A stretch of DNA of 64,000 nt from positions 20,230 through 84,229 of the forward strand of contig JBCBGZ010000005.1 of the NCBI GenBank assembly GCA_038526245.1. Direction: 5' to 3'. The notes beneath the pieces are model-generated. The model was given only the letters and a program-made list of their open reading frames with translations, searched no databases and was not told the origin of the DNA. This document shows positions 42,694 to 51,694 of the stretch, one piece after another. The stretch comes from UBA5336 sp038526245. GTDB lineage: Bacteria > Pseudomonadota > Alphaproteobacteria > Caulobacterales > Hyphomonadaceae. Position 1 is the stretch's first letter; each line of letters opens with the position of its first letter. The position numbers and the translations under genes are program-made.

Positions 42694-43605
42694 CTAGGAT
42701 GCACCTTTGCGTGGCTTTCTGCCAGTCCGCTTGTTTCGAGTTGGTTTTCGGGGAGCACCTCGTGGATCTTCCCGCGCTGGCGCGAGGAACGAGGAGAGCT
42801 CTGTCTGCAACTGAGCCGCTGACACTTCTTCGACGGCGCCAGGTTTCAGGCCGCCCAGCTCAAGTGGACCATACGCGACGCGAATAAGCCGGTTTACCTG
42901 CAAGCCAACGGCCTCCAGCGCGCGGCGCACCTCTCGCTTTTTACCTTCCTGAAGAGACACATTCAGCCAGGCGTTTGCGCCCGTTTCCTGATCGAGCACG
43001 GCTTCGATTGCGCCGAAACGTTCGCCGTCGACCGTTATACCACTTGCGAGACGCGCGAGTTTTTCAGGGGCGACTTTGCCATATGCCCGGGCTCGATAGC
43101 GACGCACCATTCCGTTGCCCGGCTTTTCCAGTTTGCGGGCCAACTCGCCATCATTGGTAAGCAGAAGCAGGCCTTCCGTGTTCAGGTCCAGGCGTCCGAT
43201 GGTGACCGTTCGGGGCAGCGTTTTCGGTAGCTCGTCAAATATGGTTCGCCGTCCACCCGGGTCTGAATTGGTCGTAATCAAGCCTGCAGGTTTGTGATAG
43301 CGCCAAAGACGGGTGGCCTCTGGTGCTTCAATGACAAGCCCGTGGACGCGAATGTCCTCGCTACCGGTGACCTTTTCGGCCGGCGTTTTCACTTTCCGGC
43401 CATTGATGCTGACCTTGCCTTCGGCAATCAGCACTTCACAGGCCCGGCGGGAGGCTACGCCAGCTCTTGCGAGGTATTTTGCGATTCGCTCTCCAGGCGC
43501 CGTTTCCCCAAACTGTGGGGCGCTGGGTTTAGTCTTCGGGCGAGACGGACGTGCAGCGCGAGGAGGGCGCGCGGTCCGGCGGCCCGTCTCTCGACGCTCC
43601 GTCAT
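42694..43605 (-). CDS. Pseudouridine synthase, RsuA/RluB family
   Basis: A 303-residue RNA-modifying enzyme. An N-terminal S4 domain (ERIAKYLARAGVASRRACEVLIAEGKVSING) is followed by the catalytic GRLDLNTEGLLLLTNDGELA with the active aspartate. EGKKREVRRALEAVGLQVNRLIRV is the C-terminal motif. Both ends are extended by Lys/Arg/Pro-rich tails. It modifies 23S or 16S rRNA; which uridine cannot be told. It lies 12 bases after the DUF4345 gene on the same strand. Confidence 0.92.
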   Translation of the reverse strand: MTERRETGRRTARPPRAARPSRPKTKPSAPQFGETAPGERIAKYLARAGVASRRACEVLIAEGKVSINGRKVKTPAEKVTGSEDIRVHGLVIEAPEATRLWRYHKPAGLITTNSDPGGRRTIFDELPKTLPRTVTIGRLDLNTEGLLLLTNDGELARKLEKPGNGMVRRYRARAYGKVAPEKLARLASGITVDGERFGAIEAVLDQETGANAWLNVSLQEGKKREVRRALEAVGLQVNRLIRVAYGPLELGGLKPGAVEEVSAAQLQTELSSFLAPAREDPRGAPRKPTRNKRTGRKPRKGAS

Positions 43606-43617
43606 GGAAAGTAGGTC

Positions 43618-44022
43618 CTAGTTGCTGGCGACGTAGTGGATCAAGGGTGCGGAGATCGCAAGCCCGAGGACCAGTTCCGTGACAATCCAAGTGGGGTTCA
43701 TGGCGGGCGCACGCAGTTTTTCCATGTCGAACAGCAGAGACGCTGTCCGTCCGATAGCGGCACCGAACCATCCTGCGGCCAGGGGCAGGGCAATCAAGGC
43801 GCCGCTCAAGCTCTCACCCATCACGAACAGAGCGAGCGCCACGCCATGGGTCATGAGGAGCAAGCCCCCATAGGTCGCCCGGAACTCCGAGTAGCCTCCG
43901 GGCTTATCGGGGTCTTCGACCAGTCGAACGACACCTGCCGCCCATGCCGGACTAACCAGACTTCCGAATCCGATAAGCGCGCCAAAAGCGAGCCCAATGA
44001 TGGCGATGACGTCAAAAATCAT
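43618..44022 (-). CDS. DUF4345-like membrane protein
   Basis: A 134-residue protein with four predicted membrane helices. The AATYGG-like core (FRATYGGLLLMTHGVALA) and IGRTASLLFD in the third to fourth helix region match DUF4345. The role is unknown. The ATG at 44022 has GAAAGGG nine bases upstream, so the 15 extra residues of the longer frame are left out. Confidence 0.78.
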   Translation of the reverse strand: MIFDVIAIIGLAFGALIGFGSLVSPAWAAGVVRLVEDPDKPGGYSEFRATYGGLLLMTHGVALALFVMGESLSGALIALPLAAGWFGAAIGRTASLLFDMEKLRAPAMNPTWIVTELVLGLAISAPLIHYVASN

Positions 44023-44115
44023 GGGCGAAAGCCCTTTCCATTGAAACAGTTGATTGCGCGCAGCCATAACAGGCTGCGCGCTTTCATGGGATACGTTTCA
44101 GGCGTGGGCTCTGGA

Positions 44116-44535
44116 TCAGCGGTGATAGGACATTGCCAGGCGGACGGCGTTTCCTTCCGCAGGAACCGATACGGCGACGTCATCAAATGTGGGCGGACCT
44201 GTCAGGGCATTACCCGACATTGCCCATCCGTCCAGCGGCATTCCAGTCTCTTCGGTGTCAAAGACGCCATTACCGTTTTCGTCGTGCCAGATGCTCACGG
44301 CATAGCGTCCCGCTGGAACGTCATAGGATTTCGAGAATGTGCCGGCTTCAATGTTCGAGATCACATCGCCAGCCGTGCCCTCCTGCTTCATGAATTCCGC
44401 TTCGGATTGAATGGAGATGTAAAAAGTGCCGCCGCGGTCTTCCACCCCGTCAATACTGACCGTGAGGGCGCCAGCATGGGCTGCTGTGGCGCAAGCGAGA
44501 ACTGTAGCGATCGAAGCGATTGAGCGAATAGGCAT
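44116..44535 (-). CDS. DUF2141 family exported protein
   Basis: A 139-residue protein with a signal peptide (~1-20, ending HAGA). VPAGRYAVSIWHDENGNGVFDTEETGMPLDGWAMS is the core signature of DUF2141, a beta-sandwich family of unknown function. The ATG at 44535 has AAGGAGA about eight bases upstream. A well-formed promoter lies just upstream, with an inverted repeat beyond it. Confidence 0.88.
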   Translation of the reverse strand: MPIRSIASIATVLACATAAHAGALTVSIDGVEDRGGTFYISIQSEAEFMKQEGTAGDVISNIEAGTFSKSYDVPAGRYAVSIWHDENGNGVFDTEETGMPLDGWAMSGNALTGPPTFDDVAVSVPAEGNAVRLAMSYHR

Positions 44536-44567
44536 TGCAGGGTCTCCTTGTGGGTTGCAATGTGCTT

Positions 44568-44596
44568 TGTATCGCAAAGCATACTGGCGGAGTCAA
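44568..44596 (-). promoter_or_regulatory. Promoter of the DUF2141 gene
   Basis: On the minus strand TTGACT (44596-44591) and GATACA (44573-44568) are 17 bases apart, a close match to sigma-70 boxes. The transcript would start about 25 bases before the ATG. Confidence 0.6.
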
Positions 44597-44600
44597 CAAA

Positions 44601-44621
44601 TAACTTTGAAAACGAAAGTTA
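44601..44621. promoter_or_regulatory. 7-bp inverted repeat between DUF2141 gene and thiL
   Basis: TAACTTT (44601-44607) and AAAGTTA (44615-44621) are perfect inverted copies with a 7-base spacer. The repeat lies just upstream of the DUF2141 -35 box and 45 bases before thiL, a suitable place for an activator or repressor site. Confidence 0.5.
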
Positions 44622-44666
44622 ATGGTGGGGTTAAGCTCAACTCACGGGACTGCTAGGGCGTTTAGA

Positions 44667-45617
44667 ATGAACGAGTTTGACCGTATCGCCGCTTATTTTG
44701 CACCGTTGGCTTCGTCGCCAGGCGCAGCGGGATTGAAAGACGATGTGGCTGAACTGAGTGAAGCGCCTGCGCACTCGACCTTGGTGGCGACGGTGGATGC
44801 TTTGGTCGAACACATCCATTTTCTACCCAGCGATCCGATTGATAGCGTTGCGCGAAAGCTGGTGCGCGTGAACGTCTCCGATATCCTTTCAAAGGGCGCA
44901 AAGCCCACTGAAGCCTTACTCACCCTTGGCTGGCCGGAGGCGCGCCCGGAAGATGACCTCGCAACGTTCGCCGACGCCTTGGGAAACGAGCTGAAAAAGT
45001 GGGGCATCCATCTGGTAGGTGGAGATACGGTGAATGTGCCGAAGTCGCTTTTTCTATCGCTTACGCTCATGGGGCATAGTCCTGGGGCATCTCCCATTCG
45101 GCGTTCAGGTGCACGCGTGGGTGACATTATCTGGGTCACGGGTGAGATTGGCTGGGGTGCGATTGGGCTGGAAGCTGCGCTTCAGGATGGCGCCGTGGAT
45201 GCCATAGAGCGGTATCGCGTGCCGGAAGTGCCACCGCTCGGAATGGCAGAAATCTTAAGTGCCCACGCTACAGGCACAATGGATATTAGTGATGGCCTTC
45301 TGGCCGACTTGGGCAAGCTGGCCGAAGCGTCTGAAGTCGCCGCGCATATTGAGGCATCTACCGTACCACTCGCTCGGTCTGCCGGCGACTTTGATAAGGC
45401 AATCAGCCAATTGGCCGGCGGTGACGACTATCAGTTTCTGTTCACCACGGCGCCCGAAGCGCGCGACATGATTCGCCAGGCATGTGCAGAGATCGGCGTA
45501 TCAGTAACTGAGATCGGTCATGTCACCGATGGCCACGGCGTGCACGTTACTTGGCGCGGTATCCAGCAATCATTGCCGCATCGGTTGGGCTTCGCGCATG
45601 GCGAAGCAAACGGCTAA
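44667..45617 (+). CDS. thiL: Thiamine-monophosphate kinase
   Basis: ThiL phosphorylates thiamine phosphate to the cofactor thiamine diphosphate. The 316-residue protein has the family's metal/ATP motifs: LKDDVAEL, ATVDALVEHIHF, RVNVSDILSKGAKP, LVGGDTVN and TMDISDGLLADLGKLAE. The ATG at 44667 gives the normal FDRIAAYFAPLA start. No riboswitch-like structure was recognised upstream. Confidence 0.94.
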   Translation: MNEFDRIAAYFAPLASSPGAAGLKDDVAELSEAPAHSTLVATVDALVEHIHFLPSDPIDSVARKLVRVNVSDILSKGAKPTEALLTLGWPEARPEDDLATFADALGNELKKWGIHLVGGDTVNVPKSLFLSLTLMGHSPGASPIRRSGARVGDIIWVTGEIGWGAIGLEAALQDGAVDAIERYRVPEVPPLGMAEILSAHATGTMDISDGLLADLGKLAEASEVAAHIEASTVPLARSAGDFDKAISQLAGGDDYQFLFTTAPEARDMIRQACAEIGVSVTEIGHVTDGHGVHVTWRGIQQSLPHRLGFAHGEANG

Positions 45618-45731
45618 TCGCCCCCAAAGCGAGAAAACTTGCGTGAATTGGCGGCTTTTGGCAGCGTCTGTCCATCGTTTGAGAGCTTGATCGGACCCCC
45701 GGTCAAAAAAAGGCTCCAGGGAGGGCACTTT

Positions 45732-47897
45732 ATGAATATCTGGTTCTATGCAGCCTTGGTGGCAGGGCTGCTGTCGGTCGGCTACGGAATGTGGCAGATC
45801 AGTTCGATCAACTCGGCTTCTGCCGGGAACGCACGAATGCAGGAAATTGCAAAGGCGATCCAGGAAGGCGCCAACGCTTACCTGTCCCGGCAATACCGCA
45901 TGATCACCTATGTCGGCATCGTTGTCGTGATCGCGCTGGCGATTGCCTTCCAGAATTGGGAGGTTCCGCTCGGCTTCATCGTCGGTGCAGTGCTGTCGGG
46001 CGCGGCTGGCTTCATCGGCATGAAAGTGTCCGTTCAGGCCAATGTGCGCACCACGGAAGCGTCTCGCGAAAGTCTTGGAGCGGGCCTGAACATCGCTTTC
46101 AAATCCGGCGCAGTGACGGGCATGTTGGTTGTGGGCCTCGCCCTGCTTGGGATCGTTGCTTACTATGGTCTTCTGGTAGGCGCGATGGGAGCTGAGCCGC
46201 AAAGTCGCCGGGTCATCGATGCGCTGGTTGCGCTCGGATTTGGCGCTTCGCTTATCTCGATCTTTGCGCGCCTTGGCGGTGGTATTTTCACCAAGGGCGC
46301 AGATGTGGGCGGCGACATGGTCGGCAAGGTCGAAGCCGGTATTCCCGAAGATGACCCGCGCAACGCGGCCACCATCGCAGACAATGTGGGCGACAATGTC
46401 GGCGACTGTGCCGGCATGGCGGCAGACCTGTTCGAAACCTATGCCGTGACAATTGTTGCCACGATGGTGCTCGGCGCGATCTACTTTGCCGACACTCCCT
46501 ACTTGAGGGAAATCATGATCCTGCCTCTGGCGATCTGTGCGGTCTGCATCGTGGGATCGATCGCGGGAACGTTCTTTGTTCGCCTTGCCGATGGATCGAC
46601 CAGCGTGATGGGAGCGCTTTACAAAGGGCTTATAGCAACCGGCGTGATATCCGCGTTGTTGATGCTCGTAACGTTTCCGAACGTCCTGCCCAATGGTTGG
46701 GGCGTATTGGAAGGCGCTGGGCAGACTCTTGGTCTGGTAGATCGTGTGACAGGCGCACCCGCAGAGATTACGGGCCTGAGCCTTTACCTCTGCGCCTTGA
46801 CCGGCCTTGCGGTCACCGGGCTCATCGTGTGGATCACGGAATACTACACGTCGACATCGTTCCGTCCCGTGCGGTCTGTGGCCCAGGCTTCGGCTTCCGG
46901 ACACGGTACGAATGTTATTCAAGGCCTCGCCGTCTCACTCGAGTCCACGGCGCTCCCGGCGCTGACCATCATTGGCGGTATCTTGCTGACATACAATCTG
47001 GCAGGGCTGTTCGGCATTGCGATCGCCACGACGGCGATGCTGGCCCTGGCTGGAATGATTGTCGCGCTCGACGCCTTTGGCCCCGTTACGGACAATGCGG
47101 GCGGCATCGCCGAGATGGCGGAGCTTCCCAGCAATGTGCGCGACACAACGGACACGCTGGATGCCGTGGGTAACACGACAAAAGCCGTGACCAAGGGCTA
47201 TGCAATCGGGTCGGCTGGCCTTGGCGCGTTGGTTCTGTTTGCAGCGTACACTGCCGACATCGACTATTTCGCCGGGGTTGAAGGCTCACGCCTCGAGGGT
47301 GTGATCGTGAACTTCTCCCTGTCGAACCCCTATGTCGTGATCGGCCTCCTTTTCGGCGGCCTATTGCCGAACCTCTTTGGGGGCATGTCTATGATGGCCG
47401 TGGGCCGCGCTGCCCAGGCTGTTGTGGTCGAAGTGCGCCGTCAGTTCCGCGAAATTCCCGGCATCATGGAAGGCGAGAACAAGCCGGACTATGGCAAGGC
47501 GGTGGACATCCTCACCCAGGCCGCCATCAAGGAAATGGTGGTGCCGTCGCTGCTGCCGGTGCTGTCTCCGATCGTCCTGTTCTTCGTCATCCTGGGCATT
47601 GGCGGTCTGTCGGCAGCCCTGTCTGCGGTGGGCGCCATGTTGCTCGGTGTGATCGTCACGGGCCTGTTCATCGCGATTTCGATGACATCCGGCGGCGGCG
47701 CCTGGGACAATGCGAAAAAGTACATTGAAGATGGTCACCATGGCGGCAAGGGTTCGGAAGCCCATAAGGCCGCGGTCACGGGCGACACCGTTGGAGATCC
47801 CTATAAGGACACGTCCGGTCCAGCGGTGAACCCGATGATCAAGATCACGAACATTGTGGCCTTGCTGATGCTGGCTGTGATCTCTGGCGGTCACTAG
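45732..47897 (+). CDS. hppA: Membrane-bound proton-translocating pyrophosphatase, K+-independent type
   Basis: A 721-residue protein with about 15-16 membrane helices that couples pyrophosphate hydrolysis to proton export. The substrate site is in GADVGGDMVGKVEAGIPEDDPRN and NVGDNVGDCAGMAADLFE. A second acidic site is in DAFGPVTDNAGGIAEM. The residue after GNTT is lysine (GNTTKAVTKG), the marker of K+-independent enzymes. AGGGAGGG seven bases upstream fixes the ATG. A strong terminator follows. Confidence 0.96.
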   Translation: MNIWFYAALVAGLLSVGYGMWQISSINSASAGNARMQEIAKAIQEGANAYLSRQYRMITYVGIVVVIALAIAFQNWEVPLGFIVGAVLSGAAGFIGMKVSVQANVRTTEASRESLGAGLNIAFKSGAVTGMLVVGLALLGIVAYYGLLVGAMGAEPQSRRVIDALVALGFGASLISIFARLGGGIFTKGADVGGDMVGKVEAGIPEDDPRNAATIADNVGDNVGDCAGMAADLFETYAVTIVATMVLGAIYFADTPYLREIMILPLAICAVCIVGSIAGTFFVRLADGSTSVMGALYKGLIATGVISALLMLVTFPNVLPNGWGVLEGAGQTLGLVDRVTGAPAEITGLSLYLCALTGLAVTGLIVWITEYYTSTSFRPVRSVAQASASGHGTNVIQGLAVSLESTALPALTIIGGILLTYNLAGLFGIAIATTAMLALAGMIVALDAFGPVTDNAGGIAEMAELPSNVRDTTDTLDAVGNTTKAVTKGYAIGSAGLGALVLFAAYTADIDYFAGVEGSRLEGVIVNFSLSNPYVVIGLLFGGLLPNLFGGMSMMAVGRAAQAVVVEVRRQFREIPGIMEGENKPDYGKAVDILTQAAIKEMVVPSLLPVLSPIVLFFVILGIGGLSAALSAVGAMLLGVIVTGLFIAISMTSGGGAWDNAKKYIEDGHHGGKGSEAHKAAVTGDTVGDPYKDTSGPAVNPMIKITNIVALLMLAVISGGH

Positions 47898-47920
47898 GCG
47901 GGTACGCTGAACACCAAATA

Positions 47921-47956
47921 GAAAAGCCCCGGGGTCACCACTCCGGGGCTTTTTGC
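47921..47956 (+). terminator. Rho-independent terminator after hppA
   Basis: AAAAGCCCCGG pairs with CCGGGGCTTTT around the loop GGTCACCACT region (47922-47953), followed by a T run. It begins 24 bases after the hppA stop. Confidence 0.92.
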
Positions 47957-47986
47957 TAGTATCCATGAGCATGCTTGGAGCTGAAG

Positions 47987-48496
47987 ATGATTTCGACCGA
48001 CTATGTGATGACCATGGCGCGTTACAATCGCTGGCAAAATGGATCGCTGATTGCAGCCGCCGAAACGCTAGCGCCCCAAGCCCTTAAAGAAGACCGAGGC
48101 GCGTTCTGGGGCTCCATTCAAAAGACGCTGTCGCACATATTGTGGGCTGACCGCATCTGGATGGCGCGGTTTGAGGGGACCGAGCGCCCGGCCCAGTCCA
48201 TGGCCGAAGGCGCTACGGCGCATGCATCGCTAGCGGCATACATATCGGATCGGGAAGCTTATGATGCGCACATCCTGACGTGGGCTGGTACGGTTGAGCG
48301 CGAGTGGCTTGCATCGGATCTGACGTGGTTTTCGGGAGCCGCAGGTCGGCAGCTCTCAATGCCCGCTGGTCTGGCAGTGACCCACTTTTCCAATCACCAG
48401 ACCCATCATCGTGGCCAGGCACACGCAATGATCACAGCAGCAGGCGCTAAGCCCGACGATACGGATCTGTTTCTGATGCCGGGAGCGGCGACCTAA
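47987..48496 (+). CDS. DinB family protein
   Basis: A 169-residue four-helix protein. Histidines in LSHILWADRIWMARF and FSNHQTHHRGQAHAMI are the three metal ligands of the DinB/YfiT fold. Members include thiol-S-transferases and proteins of unknown role. GGAG seven bases before the ATG at 47987 supports this start. Its stop shares CTAA (48493-48496) with convergent bamE. Confidence 0.88.
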   Translation: MISTDYVMTMARYNRWQNGSLIAAAETLAPQALKEDRGAFWGSIQKTLSHILWADRIWMARFEGTERPAQSMAEGATAHASLAAYISDREAYDAHILTWAGTVEREWLASDLTWFSGAAGRQLSMPAGLAVTHFSNHQTHHRGQAHAMITAAGAKPDDTDLFLMPGAAT

Positions 48497-48969
48497 CGCC
48501 CGGTGGGATTGCCCGGCGTGGCTTCATTGGTCTGGGGTAGGGCGACCGTTCCGATGGAACCAAGCAATTGCTCAAGGAAGGTGAGCTGGCGTCCGAGCGT
48601 CGGCGTTTCCCGGGAGGCGTAGGCGAGGACCTGACCATCGGTCACGTCGTACTCAAGCACTTCTTCCACCACGTCATCTTCGTTAAATCGAACACCGGTA
48701 ATCGTTCGCGATGCGATTTTCGGTTTGTAAAACGCCAGGCTCTCGCTGCTGGTCGTGATGTAGTACCATGTGTTATCGTCGAACACGGATTTTGTGGAGG
48801 GGCTACCAAGGCGCGCCAACACACTGGTGCGGGTATCAATGCCGGGTTCCATGGCATTCGGAATGGCGTCATCGGCGATGTAGCCGTTGTAGCTCGTTAT
48901 TGGTGAGATGCACCCCGTCGTGAGCGTGCAAATTACCAGTGCCGATGCCGCAAGGACGCGTTTGCCCAT
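48493..48969 (-). CDS. bamE: Outer membrane protein assembly factor BamE (SmpA/OmlA)
   Basis: A 158-residue lipoprotein. The signal ends at the lipobox TTGC (residue ~20). The mature part contains PGIDTRTSVLARLGSPST, DDNTWYYITT and TGVRFNEDDVVEEV, the usual BamE order. It is part of the BAM complex that inserts outer-membrane barrels. GGGAGAG upstream fixes the start. The C-terminal ~50 residues (ASRETPTLGRQLTFLEQLLG) are the extension common in alphaproteobacteria. Confidence 0.92.
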   Translation of the reverse strand: MGKRVLAASALVICTLTTGCISPITSYNGYIADDAIPNAMEPGIDTRTSVLARLGSPSTKSVFDDNTWYYITTSSESLAFYKPKIASRTITGVRFNEDDVVEEVLEYDVTDGQVLAYASRETPTLGRQLTFLEQLLGSIGTVALPQTNEATPGNPTGR

Positions 48970-49043
48970 GGAAACTCTCCCGTAGAATAGCGATATCGGT
49001 AGGGCGCTCGCCCAGATTTGACAAGCCGTTGGAGACACCTCCC

Positions 49044-49562
49044 ATGTCCCTTTTCAGAAGACTGTTCGCAAAGCCTGACCCACAGCGTGATGCAGCCGCG
49101 CGTCTGGTGGCGGCCGTCATGACCGGCGCGCGGCAACCGGGGCTATATCTCAAGGGCTTTGCACAGGATGACTTTGATGGGCGATTCCAGATGGCTGCCC
49201 TGCATGGCGGAATCGTGATGCGCCGATTGAAACATCTCGGCGGCGATGCGTTGGTCGTGTCTGAGAAGTTTGGCGAAGCTTTGTTTGACCGGTTTGACTA
49301 TGCCTATCGCGAGGAAGGCGTGGGAGACGCCTCAATTGCTCGGAAAGTCCGCAAGCTCGGAGAGCGGTATTTCGGTCTCGCCCGTGCGCTGGATGATGCG
49401 TTCGATGGCGGAGATGAGGTGGCGGATGTCTTGGCGCGCAACGGACTGGGCGGCGAGGCAACGGCCGGACTGGCGCAATATGCCCGCGCGGTCGATGCGC
49501 ATTTGGCGACACTGCCCCAGGAGACCGTCTTTCAGGGAATGATTGAGTGGCCTCGGCCATAA
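49044..49562 (+). CDS. Ubiquinol-cytochrome c chaperone family protein
   Basis: A 172-residue protein related to Cbp3/UQCC1, which helps assemble cytochrome bc1. FDGRFQMAALHGGIVMRRLK, EALFDRFDYAYREEGVGDASIARKVRKLGERYFG and the late DAHLATLPQET match the family. The ATG at 49044 has GGAG ten bases upstream. It is divergent from bamE and followed by plsX after 104 bases. That gap often holds a DUF177 gene in related bacteria; none is visible here. Confidence 0.88.
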   Translation: MSLFRRLFAKPDPQRDAAARLVAAVMTGARQPGLYLKGFAQDDFDGRFQMAALHGGIVMRRLKHLGGDALVVSEKFGEALFDRFDYAYREEGVGDASIARKVRKLGERYFGLARALDDAFDGGDEVADVLARNGLGGEATAGLAQYARAVDAHLATLPQETVFQGMIEWPRP

Positions 49563-49666
49563 CCGCTGCCGTTACGACACGAGCGTTGCAATGCGCGCAG
49601 CACACCACTAGGTTTCGCGCCAGATGACAGGCAGGCATTTTGCCTTGCCCGCAGGAGACCATGTCC

Positions 49667-50704
49667 ATGGCTGATCGCCTTGTGTTGTCCATTGACGCCA
49701 TGGGCGGCGATGCAGCGCCAAATGTGGTGATCGAAGGGCTGAGCCGGTTTCTTCCGTCCCGCTCAAACATTTCTGTCCTGCTCCACGGCGATGAAGACGC
49801 GCTGACACCGCTGCTTGAAGCCGAAAGCGACGTTGCTGCGGTCGCTGAGGTCGTTCACACCGATGACGCGATTTCCATGGAAGACAAGCCATCACAGGCG
49901 CTGCGGAAAAAATCCTCAAGCATGTGGCGTTCAATTGAATCGGTAAAATCCGGCGCGGCTCAGGCCTCTGTTTCAGCGGGGAACACCGGCGCATTGATGG
50001 CGATTTCGATGATGGCGTTGCGCCGAATGGACGGGGTGCACCGGCCTGCCATGGCCGCACTCTGGCCGACCTTGAGAGGCCGGATTGTCGTGCTGGATGT
50101 CGGTGCGAACCTTGAAGCTGACGCCAACCAGCTTCTGACCTTTGCAATCATGGGAGAGGCTTACGCCCGTGCCATTCGCGGGGTCGAGCGGCCAACGATT
50201 GGGATCCTGAATGTCGGCTCTGAAGAGCAAAAGGGACATGAGGAAGTCCGCCGGGCAGCGGAGCTGTTGAAAAGCAGCGGTCTGGATCTCGACTATCGCG
50301 GTTTCGTAGAAGGAAATGATATTTCCGAAGGCACCGTCGACGTGGTCGTGACCGATGGTTTCTCCGGCAATATCGCCCTTAAAACGGCGGAGGGAACCGC
50401 CCGGCTTGTGGCGAGTTTTGTGCGCGAAGCTTTGACTTCGTCTCCGCTGGCCAAGGCGGGGGCGGCACTCGCCTCGGGCGGTCTGAGACAACTGAAAGAA
50501 CGTATGGACCCCTCCAACGTGAATGGTGGCGTCCTGCTGGGCTTGAACGGTGTCTCCGTGAAAAGCCATGGCGGGACAGATGCCAAGGGATTTGCAACGG
50601 CCCTCGGCCTCGCCGCAGATCTGGCGCTGAGCAACTACAAGGATGAAGTGGCAGCCAGTCTGGCGCGCGTTCAATCCCGCAGTACATCGGAGACCGCAGC
50701 GTGA
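49667..50704 (+). CDS. plsX: Phosphate acyltransferase PlsX
   Basis: PlsX makes acyl-phosphate from acyl-ACP for phospholipid synthesis. The 345-residue protein opens LVLSIDAMGGDAAP and shows SAGNTGALMA, VLDVGANLEADANQL, EEQKGHE and VTDGFSGNIALKTAEG. ATG 49661 is four bases from AGGAG and ATG 49667 is ten bases from it; the latter seems better. Its stop overlaps the fabH start (GTGA), so the two are coupled. Confidence 0.96.
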   Translation: MADRLVLSIDAMGGDAAPNVVIEGLSRFLPSRSNISVLLHGDEDALTPLLEAESDVAAVAEVVHTDDAISMEDKPSQALRKKSSSMWRSIESVKSGAAQASVSAGNTGALMAISMMALRRMDGVHRPAMAALWPTLRGRIVVLDVGANLEADANQLLTFAIMGEAYARAIRGVERPTIGILNVGSEEQKGHEEVRRAAELLKSSGLDLDYRGFVEGNDISEGTVDVVVTDGFSGNIALKTAEGTARLVASFVREALTSSPLAKAGAALASGGLRQLKERMDPSNVNGGVLLGLNGVSVKSHGGTDAKGFATALGLAADLALSNYKDEVAASLARVQSRSTSETAA

Positions 50705-51669
50705 GTAATCGAACCGTGAGAATTCTTGGCACCGGTGGATACCTGCCAGATCGCGTGCTGACGAATGAAGATCTGTCTCGCATGGTCGAAACGACGGATG
50801 AGTGGATCCGGGAGCGCACGGGGATTGGTCAACGTCATATCGCCGCTGATGATGAAGTCACCAGCGATCTGGCGACCGCAGCGGCAAAGCGGGCACTTGA
50901 TGCTGCGGGACTCTCTGCCAGTGATGTCGATCTGATCGTTCTGGCTACGACCACGCCCGATCAAACCTTTCCGGCGACGGCCACAGCGGTCCAGGCGAAG
51001 CTCGGCATGGGGGCAGGGGCAGCTTTTGATGTCCAAGCTGTCTGTTCTGGCTTTCTTTTCGCGCTTGCCAATGCTGACAGCCTGCTCAAACAAGGCCTTT
51101 TCAACACGGCGTTGGTCGTTGGTGCTGAAACGTTCTCCCGAATTCTGGATTGGTCAGACAGGGGCACGTGCGTGCTTTTTGGCGATGGTGCTGGCGCTGC
51201 GGTGCTTCAGGCTGGGCCGGTTGAGGACGGTGAGGGGATCATAACCCATCGTATTTGTACCGACGGCACGAAAAGCGACTTGCTTTACGTGGACGGTGGT
51301 GTCTCCAGCTCAGGCGACGTCGGACACGTTCGGATGCAGGGAAACCGCGTCTTCAAACATGCGGTAGCGAACATTTCTGCAGCGATTCGCGATGTGCTCG
51401 ACGCCACCAAGCTCACGTCTGACGATATTGACTGGTTTGTGCCGCACCAGGCCAATCAGCGCATTTTGAACGGTGTTGCCTCGAAGATGAATATCGACGA
51501 AGCCAAGGTCGTCTCCACGATTGCTCAGCACGGCAACACCTCGGCCGCGTCAATTCCGTTGGCCCTCGACACTGCCGTGCGTGATGGACGCATTAAGCCT
51601 GGACATCTGGTCCTGTCAGAAGCGATGGGTGGAGGATTCTCGTGGGGCGCGAGCCTTTTCCGGATGTAA
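50701..51669 (+). CDS. fabH: Beta-ketoacyl-ACP synthase III
   Basis: FabH starts fatty acid synthesis by condensing acetyl-CoA with malonyl-ACP. The 322-residue protein begins at a GTG overlapping the plsX stop by four bases. The catalytic triad is visible: Cys in DVQAVCSGF, His in PHQANQRI and Asn in HGNTSAAS. The GSG-type end is GGGFSWGASLFRM. It is followed by ihfA after 105 bases with its own candidate promoter. Confidence 0.97.
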   Translation: MSNRTVRILGTGGYLPDRVLTNEDLSRMVETTDEWIRERTGIGQRHIAADDEVTSDLATAAAKRALDAAGLSASDVDLIVLATTTPDQTFPATATAVQAKLGMGAGAAFDVQAVCSGFLFALANADSLLKQGLFNTALVVGAETFSRILDWSDRGTCVLFGDGAGAAVLQAGPVEDGEGIITHRICTDGTKSDLLYVDGGVSSSGDVGHVRMQGNRVFKHAVANISAAIRDVLDATKLTSDDIDWFVPHQANQRILNGVASKMNIDEAKVVSTIAQHGNTSAASIPLALDTAVRDGRIKPGHLVLSEAMGGGFSWGASLFRM

Positions 51670-51694
51670 ATCAACCGCTTCGCGCGGATTTGTT

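Noticed and set aside
44536..44666. Thiamine riboswitch upstream of thiL
   Set aside because: No thi-box-like conserved segments were recognised; the gap is explained by a promoter and an inverted repeat.
45570..46922. 450-codon minus-strand frame opposite hppA and the thiL end
   Set aside because: Rich in His, Arg and Asp with no domain pattern; the opposite strand carries intact pyrophosphatase motifs.
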